From the NCBI GenBank assembly GCA_041399065.1, contig JAWKTN010000014.1, positions 1-64,000 of the forward strand: DNA of 64,000 nt, given 5' to 3'. Made by a program: the position numbers and the translations under genes. This document shows, one piece after another, positions 53,126 to 62,942 of the stretch. The DNA is from JAGQPD01 sp020426865 (lineage in GTDB: Bacteria > Planctomycetota > Planctomycetia > Pirellulales > Pirellulaceae). The number at the start of each line of letters is the position of its first letter. Within the stretch, counting starts at the first letter, position 1. Below the pieces are notes generated by a model, which was not told the origin of the DNA, made no database searches, and saw only the letters and a program-made list of their open reading frames with translations.

Positions 53126-54487
53126 ATGAATTCGTCGTCTCCTGCCCGCCCGACGCTATCATCGAGTGAATGGCGGTTGGTGCTGCTGCTAGCGGCGATC
53201 AATTTCACGCATATACTTGACTTCGTCATCGTGATGCCGCTGGGGGACCAACTGCGGGAAGAGCTGCTCATCAGTCCTCAGCAATTTGGATTTGTTGTGT
53301 CGGCCTATGGGATCGCGGCGATGATCGCTGGTGTTCTGGCATCAACGATCGTCGATCATTTTGATCGTAAGCGAACGATGCTCTTGTCGTTCGCCGGTTT
53401 CATTGCGTCGACGCTCTATTGTGGTTTGTCTCCCACGTATAGTCATCTCGTGTTGGCCAGGGCCTTGGCGGGCTGTTGTGGCGGAGTCGTGGCGTCGACC
53501 GTGATGGCGTTTATCGTTGACTTGATTCCCGAACAGCGACGGGGACGAGCGATTGGCGTGGTTACTTCGTCATTTGCGTTCGCATCCACGATCGGGCTGC
53601 CGTTCGGCCTTTACCTCGCCAATCGAGTCGGCCAATTCGGCTCTCCGTTTATTGCCATCACCGTGCTGGGGATCTTCGTATGGGTGATCAGCGCGTGGCG
53701 ACTGCCGCGACTGCGCCCGCGGATTTCGGCGAGTCATGCTAACGCATGGAGTCGGTTGCTGTACGTCGCGACGCGGCCGAATCATCTTCGGTCGTTCGCG
53801 TTCATGTTGGCGTTGGTGCTCAGTACCTTTGCGATTGTCCCGTACATCGCGGCATATTTGGAAGCGAACTGTGGGATCGCGCGAGCGTATTTGCCGGTCA
53901 TTTACGGAGTTGCCGGTGTGTTTACGCTGGTCAGTCTGAACGTGATTGGCTGGTTGACCGACCGATTTGGCGCTCGTCCGGTTTTTACTTGTTGTATCGT
54001 TGGGGCCGCCAGCATGTCGCTGGTAATCACCAATTTGCCCCCGACCACGCTTGGCATCGCAGTCGTGGTAACGACATTATTCATGACCGTCGCATCCGGC
54101 CGCGTGGTTCCAGCGCAGGCGATGATGTTGCGGTCTGCGGATCCGGAGCATCGCGGCGCGTTTACCAGTCTTAACAGTGCCGTATCGCATCTTGCAACGG
54201 GGACGGGCCCCATTTTGTCAGGCGCGATCATTGGCGAAGAATACCCGCAGGGTCCTCTGACACATTACTGGATCGCTGGGGCGATAGCCGCCGGATTCGG
54301 CATGTTGGCCTTGATCCTGTCCTATTTCTTACGTCCTGCGCCGTCGGTGGTCGTCGATGCGAATTGCGAACGACCGACGACAAACGCGGAATGCGGCACT
54401 CGATCGCAGGGCAATTCCGATCAGCCAACGCCGTGCTCGCTTGCAGCGGTTCCGGCGGATCACGACGCGGACAATCCCGCTGCGTAA
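53126..54487 (+). CDS. MFS transporter
   Basis: ATG 53126 is chosen over the TTG at 53114. The 453-residue protein has about 12 transmembrane helices and the MFS loop 2-3 signature in the form GVLASTIVDHFDRKRTML. A second, matching signature is GWLTDRFGARPVF at the start of the C-terminal half. ARALAGCCGGVVASTVMAFIVDLIP resembles motif C-like segments of drug/sugar efflux members. The last ~50 residues are a polar tail. It is probably a proton-coupled efflux system; the substrate is unknown. It starts about 100 bp after the repeat array, whose terminators would shield it from upstream transcription. Confidence 0.85.
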   Translation: MNSSSPARPTLSSSEWRLVLLLAAINFTHILDFVIVMPLGDQLREELLISPQQFGFVVSAYGIAAMIAGVLASTIVDHFDRKRTMLLSFAGFIASTLYCGLSPTYSHLVLARALAGCCGGVVASTVMAFIVDLIPEQRRGRAIGVVTSSFAFASTIGLPFGLYLANRVGQFGSPFIAITVLGIFVWVISAWRLPRLRPRISASHANAWSRLLYVATRPNHLRSFAFMLALVLSTFAIVPYIAAYLEANCGIARAYLPVIYGVAGVFTLVSLNVIGWLTDRFGARPVFTCCIVGAASMSLVITNLPPTTLGIAVVVTTLFMTVASGRVVPAQAMMLRSADPEHRGAFTSLNSAVSHLATGTGPILSGAIIGEEYPQGPLTHYWIAGAIAAGFGMLALILSYFLRPAPSVVVDANCERPTTNAECGTRSQGNSDQPTPCSLAAVPADHDADNPAA

Positions 54488-54526
54488 TCATCGCGAATTG
54501 GCGGACTACCCGACGACAGCCACCAT

Positions 54527-56077
54527 TCAGGCATCGAAATCGGGAAAAAAGAACCAAGGGTATTCACGACTCTCAATTGCATCGATCGCGGACTTGCTCA
54601 ACTGTCGCAACGCGTCCAACTGCGACTGACAAGCGTCAAAGGCCAATTGCCGAATGTTAGCCGTCGCTTGCTGGATCCGCGTATTAATGTGGGCGGCGGG
54701 CAATTGCTGCGCTCGCAATTCCTTCAGCGCGGCAACAGCCTGCATCTTTCTTTGGATCTCCTCGACAATTTGTCGCTCGATATCCGGAGCGAAGTAGTCC
54801 TTGTCGAGAAACTGCTCTGGATGGTACGTCATATTGCGGATCTCCGCCTCGACATGCTTCAATCGCAGGAGCCGATCACGTTGCTCCTCGAACAAATACC
54901 TCGACTCTGTCACTACGGAGACTGGGGCCGCGGAGACGTTCCACCGGTGACGCACGAATTCATCCGTAAACTGATCGTACGTCCCACCCCCGGTTCCATG
55001 TACGAACAGGTCGCAGAACAGCATCCGCATCAGCGACGTGATCATCGCATGACGGGGGACCACAAGATCGCCGCTCGCCACACCATCCCCATCGGCTTGA
55101 GGTTCGCACCACAAGGGACGCCGTCGACCTTCATCGACGCGGACGAGCCAGAACGGCAATTCGTATCGACCGCCGTCGCTTCTTAAGTCCGGAAACGGAT
55201 TCGCGGGGTTGTCGATTCCATGCGACCGTCGATACTCCTCAAGGCTACCGTTGTAATCGCGATGGAAACGCTCGGCGTCCAGGAAGATATCGCGAAACAG
55301 TTGTTGTGCGGAAGGAAGTGAAGCAACAATCGACAGTGGTACTTCGTATAGGCCGCGTCCCAGTCCCAACGCTCGTCGCACCACGATCGCGGCCTTGGCC
55401 GCCAAACAATTCGGCATTCGCGACAGGATCGCAGCGACACGCTGCAGATTCGCCGCGGCATCCGGCTTTCGCAACAACCTGAGCTGCGAAGCGGCATCGT
55501 GGGCGATGCGGGTGATCTGTTCGGTTGGCTTTACTGTTCCCGTCAGGAATAGACCGGTATTCTGAGCGAACGACTGGCGAGTCGATCGAGCGGGAAGCGA
55601 CAAGCCGCCCCATCTGTCCTCGTCCACGGTCGGCGAGTGGGTTGCTTCGGCATCGATAACGTCGCCTTTTTCTGGAGTCAGAAACGACAATGGATCGCCT
55701 TCATCGGTATCGATCACGAGGGCGATGGCGTTCATTTGATGGGAGTCGCACCATTTGTCAACCGTTTCATATTTCACGGCGATGCCACTGTGCCACAACC
55801 CTGGCTGGTGCCCCGTCATGACAATCGGCCGTGATGCATCGAACCTCGTCAGTCGCGGCGCGACGACTTTGCTGGCAGGTACCCCCGCAAGCTCGGCCAA
55901 TTCAGCAAGCTCTCGGGTCCATTGTCGAGCCGCCGAAAGTAGTTCAAAACGCGCAAGCTGGCAGCGTTCGCTGACGGAACTGACGTCAGCATAGTGACCA
56001 GAGCTCTGCTCCTGCCAAGTTAGGGTGCTGTGCTCGTAAGTGGCACGACCGGATTTTGAACTCAGGTTGCTTGTCAT
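54527..56077 (-). CDS. BshC-like protein of unknown function
   Basis: The frame is open to 56428, but ATG 56077 overlaps the stop of the aldehyde dehydrogenase remnant (ACATGA) and gives 516 residues that look coding throughout. MTGHQPGLWHSGIAVKYETV (about residue 84) resembles the TGQQPGL..GPLYT motif of BshC, the putative cysteine-adding enzyme of bacillithiol synthesis, and FVHGTGGGTYDQFTDE resembles its later HG.GG..Y block. The C-terminus is a long helical segment, as in BshC. Overall similarity is weak by eye, so a bacillithiol role is only a hypothesis. It is convergent with the MFS gene. Confidence 0.6.
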   Translation of the reverse strand: MTSNLSSKSGRATYEHSTLTWQEQSSGHYADVSSVSERCQLARFELLSAARQWTRELAELAELAGVPASKVVAPRLTRFDASRPIVMTGHQPGLWHSGIAVKYETVDKWCDSHQMNAIALVIDTDEGDPLSFLTPEKGDVIDAEATHSPTVDEDRWGGLSLPARSTRQSFAQNTGLFLTGTVKPTEQITRIAHDAASQLRLLRKPDAAANLQRVAAILSRMPNCLAAKAAIVVRRALGLGRGLYEVPLSIVASLPSAQQLFRDIFLDAERFHRDYNGSLEEYRRSHGIDNPANPFPDLRSDGGRYELPFWLVRVDEGRRRPLWCEPQADGDGVASGDLVVPRHAMITSLMRMLFCDLFVHGTGGGTYDQFTDEFVRHRWNVSAAPVSVVTESRYLFEEQRDRLLRLKHVEAEIRNMTYHPEQFLDKDYFAPDIERQIVEEIQRKMQAVAALKELRAQQLPAAHINTRIQQATANIRQLAFDACQSQLDALRQLSKSAIDAIESREYPWFFFPDFDA

Positions 56078-56172
56078 GTCCCGACCAGGATATGCCGCAT
56101 TTTCGTCATTTCCTCCATGGCGTATCGCACGCCGTCCCGACCAAGTCCGCTGTCGTTGAGGCCACCGATCAC
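56074..56172 (-). pseudogene. Aldehyde dehydrogenase C-terminal remnant
   Basis: The minus strand reads GGLNDSGLGRDGVRYAMEEMTK, then MRHILVGT and a stop at 56074-56076. This is the final ~30 residues of ALDH-superfamily enzymes, especially the GapN-like branch. Nothing of the other ~450 residues is present; upstream DNA turns into unrelated sequence and then the end of the BNR-4 gene. The stop overlaps the ATG of the BshC-like gene, so the two were once coupled. Confidence 0.75.
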
Positions 56173-56231
56173 ATCGAGCTCCGCATTGGGTTGTTCGGGC
56201 TGGTTGATCAAACAACAGCAACACATCGACG

Positions 56232-57713
56232 TCATCGGGGGGCCTCGAATACGCGCACTGGTACGGCGGTTTCGGCCATGTGTTCCGGCAACACGAACAC
56301 ATCGCCCGCCGCATTGGCGAAATAGAGGCGGGATGAAGAAGGTTGCCGCCCGTGTCCGTCGGCCCAAACAGCGAAGAAATCTGGGTGAGCGTTAACCGGC
56401 CGCCGCACGTAGGTGTGATTGCGACCACTCTTCCAAGTCATCTGGCGCATGGGCTGCCACATTTTTCCCTGATCAGTACTTCGCCACATGACGACTTCGC
56501 CACCAGGGTTGTACGGTTGCGGGCCTGTTGTGGTTGGTGCAATCACTCGCCAATCATCGGGGCCCACCTGCCACAACTCACCCATGTCGTAGTTATTGTC
56601 GGACGTGGTAATCGGATGATACGTCCACATGTCACCGGTCCATTTTGCCAACATCCACGTGCGAGGATCGTTGCTCGGCCCCGCCTCGTATCCTCCACTC
56701 GTAATGTATAGCAGCAGCGGACGGTCGTCTTCGTCATATTGCAGATCTTTCAAATAGACGTTCAGGCCATCTTGAGCGTAGTCGTGGACGAGCGCGGGAT
56801 TATCGACACTGGTCAGCGGCAGAGTCAGCTCAGTGCCGTCGGCCGCGCACCACGACTGGCCGTTGTCGCGGGTTTCCAGATAGTAGAGGTTGGTCCGCCA
56901 GTTCAGCCCTTTCCCGCGGGGGTGGTAGTTCATCATGCTCCCGGCCCGCTCCTTTCCGACACCTGACACCTGGTAGTGTCCCTCTTCGATCGCAGCCAGG
57001 CGTTGCCAAGCGTCCCACCGCACGCCGTCGGTGCTGTGCATGAACATGCTCGTTCGCGCCGCCGGGTTGCCGTATTTCGTAAAGAAACACATAAATCCAC
57101 TGTCAGGGCGATACCAGACCTGCAGATAGGAGAAATTATCGATGGCGATATTTCGCTGTCCCGGTCCCTTGCCATCGGTGCGAGACGCCGGGACGCGCGT
57201 GAAGGAATCGATTTCATACGGCTTGTCGCTGCGGTGAATCAGCGAAGGTCGGGAAGTTCCATGCGAGGTGGAAAAGATCCATAGGTACCCATCCCCATCG
57301 ACCGAAATGACCGGGTTGTCATGGGCATCGCTTGTTTGTTTATCGAGCAAGATCGTGGGTCGTGGCACGGAGTTGGTCTTATGGTCGAAGTAGGAGACCA
57401 TATGCAACAAGTGCGTATGGCTTTCGGCTGTCGTTCCTCCGTAGCAGAAGAATGTTTTGTCGACCGCGGGACAATAGATGGCGAACGGACGATGCTTCGC
57501 GCAATAGGTGCCCAGGCCACCACTGTACTTGTAGACGTACTGATCGCCGGATGGTTGGTTCATATACCAGATGCCACGATAACCATCGGCCTTGGTATTC
57601 AGAGTCGCAATGGACTCGGCCGACACCCCAACGTTGCACGTCACACTCGCAAGCATCAGGGCAAGAATCACTCGGGGTAACACAACAAGAAATACTGACG
57701 CGGTGTGCACCAT
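56232..57713 (-). CDS. Exported BNR-4 repeat protein
   Basis: ATG 57713 follows AAGGCGAAG by 4 bases and gives 493 residues with a signal peptide (1-32). The body is a seven-bladed-propeller type with GYRGIWYMNQ at the start, YSGGLGTYCAKHRPFAIY, HDNPVISVDGDGYLWIFSTSHGTSRPSLIHRS, NFSYLQVWYRPDSGFMCFFTKY and several Ser/Asp-box-like turns. These patterns fit the BNR-4 family (PF15892), whose characterised members include ulvan lyases. Polysaccharide binding or cleavage is therefore likely; the substrate is not shown. It lies 70 bp downstream of the serine hydrolase gene on the same strand. Confidence 0.78.
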   Translation of the reverse strand: MVHTASVFLVVLPRVILALMLASVTCNVGVSAESIATLNTKADGYRGIWYMNQPSGDQYVYKYSGGLGTYCAKHRPFAIYCPAVDKTFFCYGGTTAESHTHLLHMVSYFDHKTNSVPRPTILLDKQTSDAHDNPVISVDGDGYLWIFSTSHGTSRPSLIHRSDKPYEIDSFTRVPASRTDGKGPGQRNIAIDNFSYLQVWYRPDSGFMCFFTKYGNPAARTSMFMHSTDGVRWDAWQRLAAIEEGHYQVSGVGKERAGSMMNYHPRGKGLNWRTNLYYLETRDNGQSWCAADGTELTLPLTSVDNPALVHDYAQDGLNVYLKDLQYDEDDRPLLLYITSGGYEAGPSNDPRTWMLAKWTGDMWTYHPITTSDNNYDMGELWQVGPDDWRVIAPTTTGPQPYNPGGEVVMWRSTDQGKMWQPMRQMTWKSGRNHTYVRRPVNAHPDFFAVWADGHGRQPSSSRLYFANAAGDVFVLPEHMAETAVPVRVFEAPR

Positions 57714-57783
57714 CGCTACTTCGCCTTTGATCAGATCTTCACACAATCGGGGGCACGTCGCCCGGTGGAATTGCGGGAGGTTT

Positions 57784-59379
57784 CTAGCGTTTAAATTCCA
57801 GTTCATGGAACCACAAGTCATCGTTGGGAATATCCAGTTTCATCTCCACGATATTCCCGGCAGCGTCAGCGATAAAGGTGGCGGTCCCGGCGTCGAACCA
57901 GGCGAACTTCTCGCGCCATCGGACCATAAACGTGTCGTAGTGCAGATGTTCGAGTTCGGCGACCATTGGCTCGGCGGGAAGCAGTTTCAGCACAAGTTTG
58001 CCATCGATCTCGGCAACTTCGGCATCGCCATAAAGGGGGCCACTGTAGGTACCGGCGTATTGTTCCATGGCATGTGATGGATGGGTATCGGTGCGAACTG
58101 GAGTGATCGCTTTTTCGATCCGCTCAGCAAATTCGCGACGAGATTTCTTGAACCGTTCCAAGCCATCTTGATTCCAGTCACGGTTGTCGCCACCCAAAAA
58201 GTGATCGACGATCCTGTAGCAAATGGCATCGGGAGCGCCGGTCATACTGTTGGTCAACACGACCATCCCCAATCGCTCTTCGGGGACGAGTAGCACTTTG
58301 GAATACATTCCATCGTAGCCGCCGCCGTGGGTCACGAGTTTACGGCCTTTGTAGTCGGACAATCCCCAGCCCAAACCGTAGGCACGGAAATGTGTGGAGG
58401 GGAATCGCTGCTGGCTTTCCTCGCTAATGGTGTTGAAGATGTGGGGGGCCCACATTTGCCGGGCAGCTTCATTGGTGAAAATTCGTCGATCGTCCGCCAA
58501 CTGGCCCTGTCGTAATTGTAGCCGCAGCCAATGAGACATATCATTGACACTGGAGATTATCCCGCCCGCGGCAGCCATCGCGTCCCAATTGACCCAAGCG
58601 ATTGGCCGTGAAGTGTCCAATTCGGTTTTGTGAGGTGTGGCGAAGTTCTTTTTTTCCAACAAGTCGCGAACCGAAGTTACGGTACGGCGCATTTCCAGCG
58701 GTTCAAGAAAACGAGATCGCACAAAATCGCTCCACGATTGCCCCGATCTTTCGGCGACAATTTGTCCAGCGGCAACAAACATCAGATTCGAATAGCCGTA
58801 GTGCGACCGGAATGGCCCGGCCGGCTTCAAGTAACGCGCACGTCGCAAGATCTCCTCAGGACTGTAGTCCGTCATATACCACAGCAGGTCGCCGCTGAAA
58901 GTCCCTAATCCGCTCCGGTGACAAAGCAAATCGCGCACGCGGATGTCGTCGCTGACGTATCGATCGTACAACTCGAACCAAGGCAAGAATTCCCGGACTC
59001 GGTCGTCCCAATCGAGCTTCCCTTCGTCCACGAGCACGGCGATCGCTGCGGCCGTAAAGGCCTTGCTGTTGGAGGCAATCGCGAACAACGTATCGGCGTC
59101 TACGGTCGGTTCCTGCCCAAGTTCGCGGACGCCATAGCCGTTGGCCAGCACGACTGCATCGTCCTTGACGATCGCGACGGCCAGGCCGGGCACATCCCAA
59201 ACAGCTCGGGCGTTAGCGATCAAGTCATTTAATACCTGTGCGTCGGCTGAGGATACCACCGGCGCGCTGTGTGGTGTCTCGGTAAGCGCGACCTGCGCCG
59301 ACGCAGGCCCTGCCAAAAGACATCCAACCGCAAAAAATCCGCTTAAAATAGCGGAGACCGGCGCCGGTATTGAAATCAC
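57784..59379 (-). CDS. Exported serine hydrolase, beta-lactamase/PBP fold
   Basis: The open frame reaches 59850 but would overlap the divergent dehydrogenase gene. GTG 59379 has GGGAGG 6 bases upstream and begins a signal peptide (MISIPAPVSAILSGFFAVGC), giving 531 residues. The class C/DD-peptidase motifs are all present: SNSK (S-x-x-K), YSN (Y-x-N) and HGGG (replacing KTG). VPGLAVAIVKDDAVV opens the domain. The C-terminal 140 residues (YAGTYSGPLYGDAEV, then lipocalin-like strands) form the DUF3471-type extension. It is probably a periplasmic esterase or peptidase; a true beta-lactamase is less likely. Confidence 0.83.
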   Translation of the reverse strand: MISIPAPVSAILSGFFAVGCLLAGPASAQVALTETPHSAPVVSSADAQVLNDLIANARAVWDVPGLAVAIVKDDAVVLANGYGVRELGQEPTVDADTLFAIASNSKAFTAAAIAVLVDEGKLDWDDRVREFLPWFELYDRYVSDDIRVRDLLCHRSGLGTFSGDLLWYMTDYSPEEILRRARYLKPAGPFRSHYGYSNLMFVAAGQIVAERSGQSWSDFVRSRFLEPLEMRRTVTSVRDLLEKKNFATPHKTELDTSRPIAWVNWDAMAAAGGIISSVNDMSHWLRLQLRQGQLADDRRIFTNEAARQMWAPHIFNTISEESQQRFPSTHFRAYGLGWGLSDYKGRKLVTHGGGYDGMYSKVLLVPEERLGMVVLTNSMTGAPDAICYRIVDHFLGGDNRDWNQDGLERFKKSRREFAERIEKAITPVRTDTHPSHAMEQYAGTYSGPLYGDAEVAEIDGKLVLKLLPAEPMVAELEHLHYDTFMVRWREKFAWFDAGTATFIADAAGNIVEMKLDIPNDDLWFHELEFKR

Positions 59380-59579
59380 CCTTGTCCTCCCATCGTGGAG
59401 AAATGACTTTTGTTTGAGCGATGCAGTTAACGTGTCCGCGGCCATCAAGGAGGACTTGCCGCCGGGACGTATAGCAACCAAGCTATAGAGTTGGCACGCA
59501 AGGTGCAATATCCGAGGTGCCGGCGGATGACGATCGTGTTTGATGACTGGCAAGTATTGGCGGACCCATTGGGACGTAC

Positions 59580-62500
59580 ATGGATCCCGAGCGACAGCGC
59601 ATTCAAGAAGACTTACGGGGACGACTCGAAGGCGATGTTCGCTGCAAGGACGTTTACGTCCAGATGTATGCCAACGACGCCAGTATCTACGAGATTCGGC
59701 CGCTCGGGGTCGTTCGTCCGCGGGGCACGCGCGACGTCGTGGCGCTAATGCAGTATGCGACCGAAAACAGCATCCCCGTCCATGCTCGCGGTTCTGGAAC
59801 AGGCTTGGCGGGCGGATGCCTCGGGCCAGGACTGGTCGTCGACTTTTCACACTCCATGCGACGAACGGTACATCTGGACGAGCAAACGGTGCGAGTTCAA
59901 GCGGGAACTGTTTTGTCGCAGTTGAATCGGCAGTTGGCCCAGCAGGGACGGCAATTCGGTCCCGACCCAGCGACGTCGAAGGTCTCCACGGTTGGGGGCG
60001 TGTTGGCGGTGGACGGGTCGGGGAGCCATTGGTTGCAGCACGGGTCGGCGCGTGATCACGTCGTCGGTCTCCAAGTGGTGCTCAGCGACGGGGAAGTGCT
60101 CGAGATCGGACGTCACCAGTACCGCAATCCGAATGCGACAGATGTGCCGGTGCGGCTGAAGTCTTTGGTGCAACGGTTAAGCGAACTGATGGAACGAAAC
60201 GGGAAGACGATTGCCGACGGTACGCCTCAAAGCCTGGTCAACGCGTCCGGTTATTCGCTTCACCAGATTCTCGCGGACGGCTACATTGATTTGGCAAAAT
60301 TGATGGTTGGTTCGGAAGGTACTTTGGCGTTGATCACGGAGGCGACACTGCGCACGGTCCCGCGTCCGAAGCACGTTGGCGTATGTATTGTTTTGTTTGA
60401 TCGTTTGGAGCGCGCGGCACGTGCGGCGTTGGAGGTTCGGCGGTTCGGCATCTCCGCCTGTGATTTGATGGACCGGCGATTATTGACGTTGGCTCGCGAA
60501 TCGGATGTGCGGTTTGACGTGCTGTTGCCGGAGAATGCCGAGTGCCTGCTGTTGATTGAGTGCCAGGGAGACGATTTCAGCGAGGTTCGTGATCGGTTGC
60601 AGCAGATCAATCATTATCTTTGCCGCCGCAAGCGGCTTGGGATCGACTCGCGATTGGCGTTGGACCCGGTGGATGTGGAATTGTATTGGCGTCTGCCGTA
60701 CGACGTCGTGCCGAGTCTCTATCGTTTGAAAGGGACCCAGCGGGCGTTGCCATTCGTGGAGGATGTGGCGGTACCGCCAGCGACATTACCGGAGTTCCTA
60801 GTGTCGGTGCAGAACATTTTCAAGCGTCATCATGTCACCCATTCGCTGTTCGCACACGCGGCGCATGGCCAACTGCATCTGCGACCGTTCCTGGACCTGG
60901 CCAATCCCGACGACGTGGAACGAATGCAGGCGTTGGCCGACGACCTTTACGACGCGGTGGCGCAGGTCGGCGGGACGCCCAGTGGTGAGCACGGCGACGG
61001 ACTGAGCCGAACGTGGTTCGTCCGCAAACATGCCGGGCCGTTGTTCGACGTTTTTCGTGAGGTCAAACGGATCTTTGATCCTCAGGAACTGCTGAATCCG
61101 GGAAAGGTGGCGAGCAACCTGCCACAGCGAGTCACGAGCAATTTGCGTCCGGTTGCCGCGCCGTCAGGGGGTCGGGAGACGGCACCGGCAGGTCCGGCGA
61201 GTGACGGTCCCGCGGCGATCCCAGGCAATCCGGAGACAGTCACAGCGTCTACCAATCCGACGATGGCGTCATCGAACCCGGTATCGCCACTGATCGACCT
61301 GCAGCTCGTATGGACCAGCAGTGACGACATTCTCCATACGACGCGGGCCTGCAATGGTTGCGGCGCGTGCCGATCGCAGGCCGCGACCGAACGGATGTGC
61401 CCAGTCTTCCGCTTCGCCCCGGCCGAAGAAGCTTCGCCACGCAGCAAGGCCAACTTGATGCGCGGGATTCTCACTGGCAGACTCGATGCCAGCTTGTTGT
61501 CGCGAGATTCATTGAAATCAATTGCCGACTTGTGTGTCAATTGCCATCAGTGCCGGCTGGAGTGTCCGGCAACCGTGGATATTCCCAAGTTGATGACTGA
61601 ATGCAAAGCTCAGTACGTGGCGACCAACGGGCTGTTGATGAACGATTGGATCATGACTCGGCTGGATTTGCTCTCAGCCTGGGGGGCTCGGTTCCGCTGG
61701 CTGGCCAACTGGAGCTTGAGTAACTCACGCATGCGCTGGTTGTTGGAGAAGGCATTCGGGATCGCGCAAGGTCGCAAATTGCCCAAGCTGGCCTCGCGAA
61801 CGTTCATGCGACGTGCCGCGCGACGCAGACTGACTCGCCCTTCGCGACGTTCGGGACTGAAAATTGTTTATTTCGTCGATGTCTATGCAAATTGGTACGA
61901 CGTGCAGATCGGGGATGCCCTCGTCAACATCCTCGAACATAACAGTATCTCCGTATACGTGCATCCCGCACAGGTGCAGTCGGGAATGGCGATGGTCTCG
62001 CTGGGAGCGGTCGACCGGGCAAAAAAGGTGGCTCAGCACAACGTGCGGATCCTCGTCGAGGCCGTGCGGCAAGGATATCAAATTGTCACGACCGAACCGT
62101 CGGCGGCATTGTGTTTGAAACGCGAGTACCCGAATTTGTTGGACGATGACGATGCTCGGCTGGTCGCCAGCAGTACGCACGAGGCATGCGAATATTTGTG
62201 GAAGATGCACCAACAGGGTCGTTTGGAATTGGACTTGCGTCCGATCAACGCCACGGTCGGTTACCATGAACCGTGCCACGTGCGCGCCATCGGCGGAGGT
62301 TCGCCCGGTGAAAACCTGTTGAAGCTGATCCCCGGCCTTTCCGTCCGTCGGCTCGATCGCGGCTGCTCCGGGATGGCCGGCACGTTCGGCCTGAAGAGCC
62401 AACACTATCGAAGCAGCCTCCGAGCGGGTTGGCCGTTGATCTCGGCGATGCGAGAACCGATGATCCAGGCCGGGGCCACCGAATGTAGCGCATGCAAAAT

Positions 62501-62627
62501 GCAGATGGAACAGGGCACGACCAAACCGACAATCCACCCGTTGAAGATCATGGCCCTGGCGTACGGCATCATGCCCGAGCTGGAAACATTGTTTACGCGA
62601 CGGAGCGAGGAGCTGATTGTGACATGA
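59580..62627 (+). CDS. Fused FAD-linked and Fe-S hydroxyacid dehydrogenase (GlcD-GlcF type)
   Basis: The 1015-residue protein joins a GlcD-like flavoprotein (FAD_binding_4 about 38-175: VHARGSGTGLAGGCLGPG, DPATSKVSTVGGVLAVDGSG; FAD-oxidase C about 180-520, ending SGEHGDGL and FDPQELLNPGK) to a GlcF-like part. The latter has two 4Fe-4S clusters (CNGCGACRSQ...CP at 591; CVNCHQCRLECP at 652) and CCG-type motifs (YHEPCHVRAIGGG, CSGMAGTFG). A low-complexity Ala/Pro linker (about 525-570) separates them. Relatives oxidise D-lactate, glycolate or D-2-hydroxyglutarate and pass electrons to the quinone pool. Its stop overlaps moaD (ATGA). Confidence 0.88.
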   Translation: MDPERQRIQEDLRGRLEGDVRCKDVYVQMYANDASIYEIRPLGVVRPRGTRDVVALMQYATENSIPVHARGSGTGLAGGCLGPGLVVDFSHSMRRTVHLDEQTVRVQAGTVLSQLNRQLAQQGRQFGPDPATSKVSTVGGVLAVDGSGSHWLQHGSARDHVVGLQVVLSDGEVLEIGRHQYRNPNATDVPVRLKSLVQRLSELMERNGKTIADGTPQSLVNASGYSLHQILADGYIDLAKLMVGSEGTLALITEATLRTVPRPKHVGVCIVLFDRLERAARAALEVRRFGISACDLMDRRLLTLARESDVRFDVLLPENAECLLLIECQGDDFSEVRDRLQQINHYLCRRKRLGIDSRLALDPVDVELYWRLPYDVVPSLYRLKGTQRALPFVEDVAVPPATLPEFLVSVQNIFKRHHVTHSLFAHAAHGQLHLRPFLDLANPDDVERMQALADDLYDAVAQVGGTPSGEHGDGLSRTWFVRKHAGPLFDVFREVKRIFDPQELLNPGKVASNLPQRVTSNLRPVAAPSGGRETAPAGPASDGPAAIPGNPETVTASTNPTMASSNPVSPLIDLQLVWTSSDDILHTTRACNGCGACRSQAATERMCPVFRFAPAEEASPRSKANLMRGILTGRLDASLLSRDSLKSIADLCVNCHQCRLECPATVDIPKLMTECKAQYVATNGLLMNDWIMTRLDLLSAWGARFRWLANWSLSNSRMRWLLEKAFGIAQGRKLPKLASRTFMRRAARRRLTRPSRRSGLKIVYFVDVYANWYDVQIGDALVNILEHNSISVYVHPAQVQSGMAMVSLGAVDRAKKVAQHNVRILVEAVRQGYQIVTTEPSAALCLKREYPNLLDDDDARLVASSTHEACEYLWKMHQQGRLELDLRPINATVGYHEPCHVRAIGGGSPGENLLKLIPGLSVRRLDRGCSGMAGTFGLKSQHYRSSLRAGWPLISAMREPMIQAGATECSACKMQMEQGTTKPTIHPLKIMALAYGIMPELETLFTRRSEELIVT

Positions 62628-62869
62628 AGGTTAACGTGCAGTTGTTTGCCGCGGCGCGGGACGCCGCCGGTACGAAGTCGGTATCGGTATTGTTGCATAA
62701 CCACGGAACCGTCAGGGATTTGCGTGCCGCGCTGATTCAAGATTATCCCCAATTGGCGGCGTGGGTCGGCATCGCCAGGTTCGCCGTCAATATGGAATAC
62801 GCAATTGACGACACAGCACTGTCTCTATCGGATGATGTCGCGATGATTCCTCCGGTAAGCGGCGGATAG
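62624..62869 (+). CDS. moaD: Molybdopterin synthase small subunit MoaD
   Basis: ATG 62624 overlaps the preceding stop by 4 bases. The 81-residue protein has the ubiquitin-like beta-grasp pattern (MKVNVQLFAAARDAAG, ...LRAAL...P.L) and ends PPVSGG. The C-terminal Gly-Gly is adenylated and converted to a thiocarboxylate, which donates sulfur for molybdopterin. It forms a run with moaE and moaA downstream. Confidence 0.9.
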   Translation: MKVNVQLFAAARDAAGTKSVSVLLHNHGTVRDLRAALIQDYPQLAAWVGIARFAVNMEYAIDDTALSLSDDVAMIPPVSGG

Positions 62870-62942
62870 CTCGGTGCGACCTCCAATCGGTGTTGATGAT
62901 GATAAGTCACAATTGCGAACGCCCCCATTTGCGAATGATGCC

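Noticed and set aside
50883..53271. Many overlapping open frames on both strands through the repeat array
   Set aside because: They recur once per repeat unit, have no ribosome sites and encode repeat-derived Pro/Arg/His-rich sequence. They are by-products of the stop-poor repeat.
59380..59850. Long N-terminal extension of the serine hydrolase
   Set aside because: It would overlap the divergent dehydrogenase gene and lacks domain similarity. GTG 59379 has a good ribosome site and a signal peptide directly after it.
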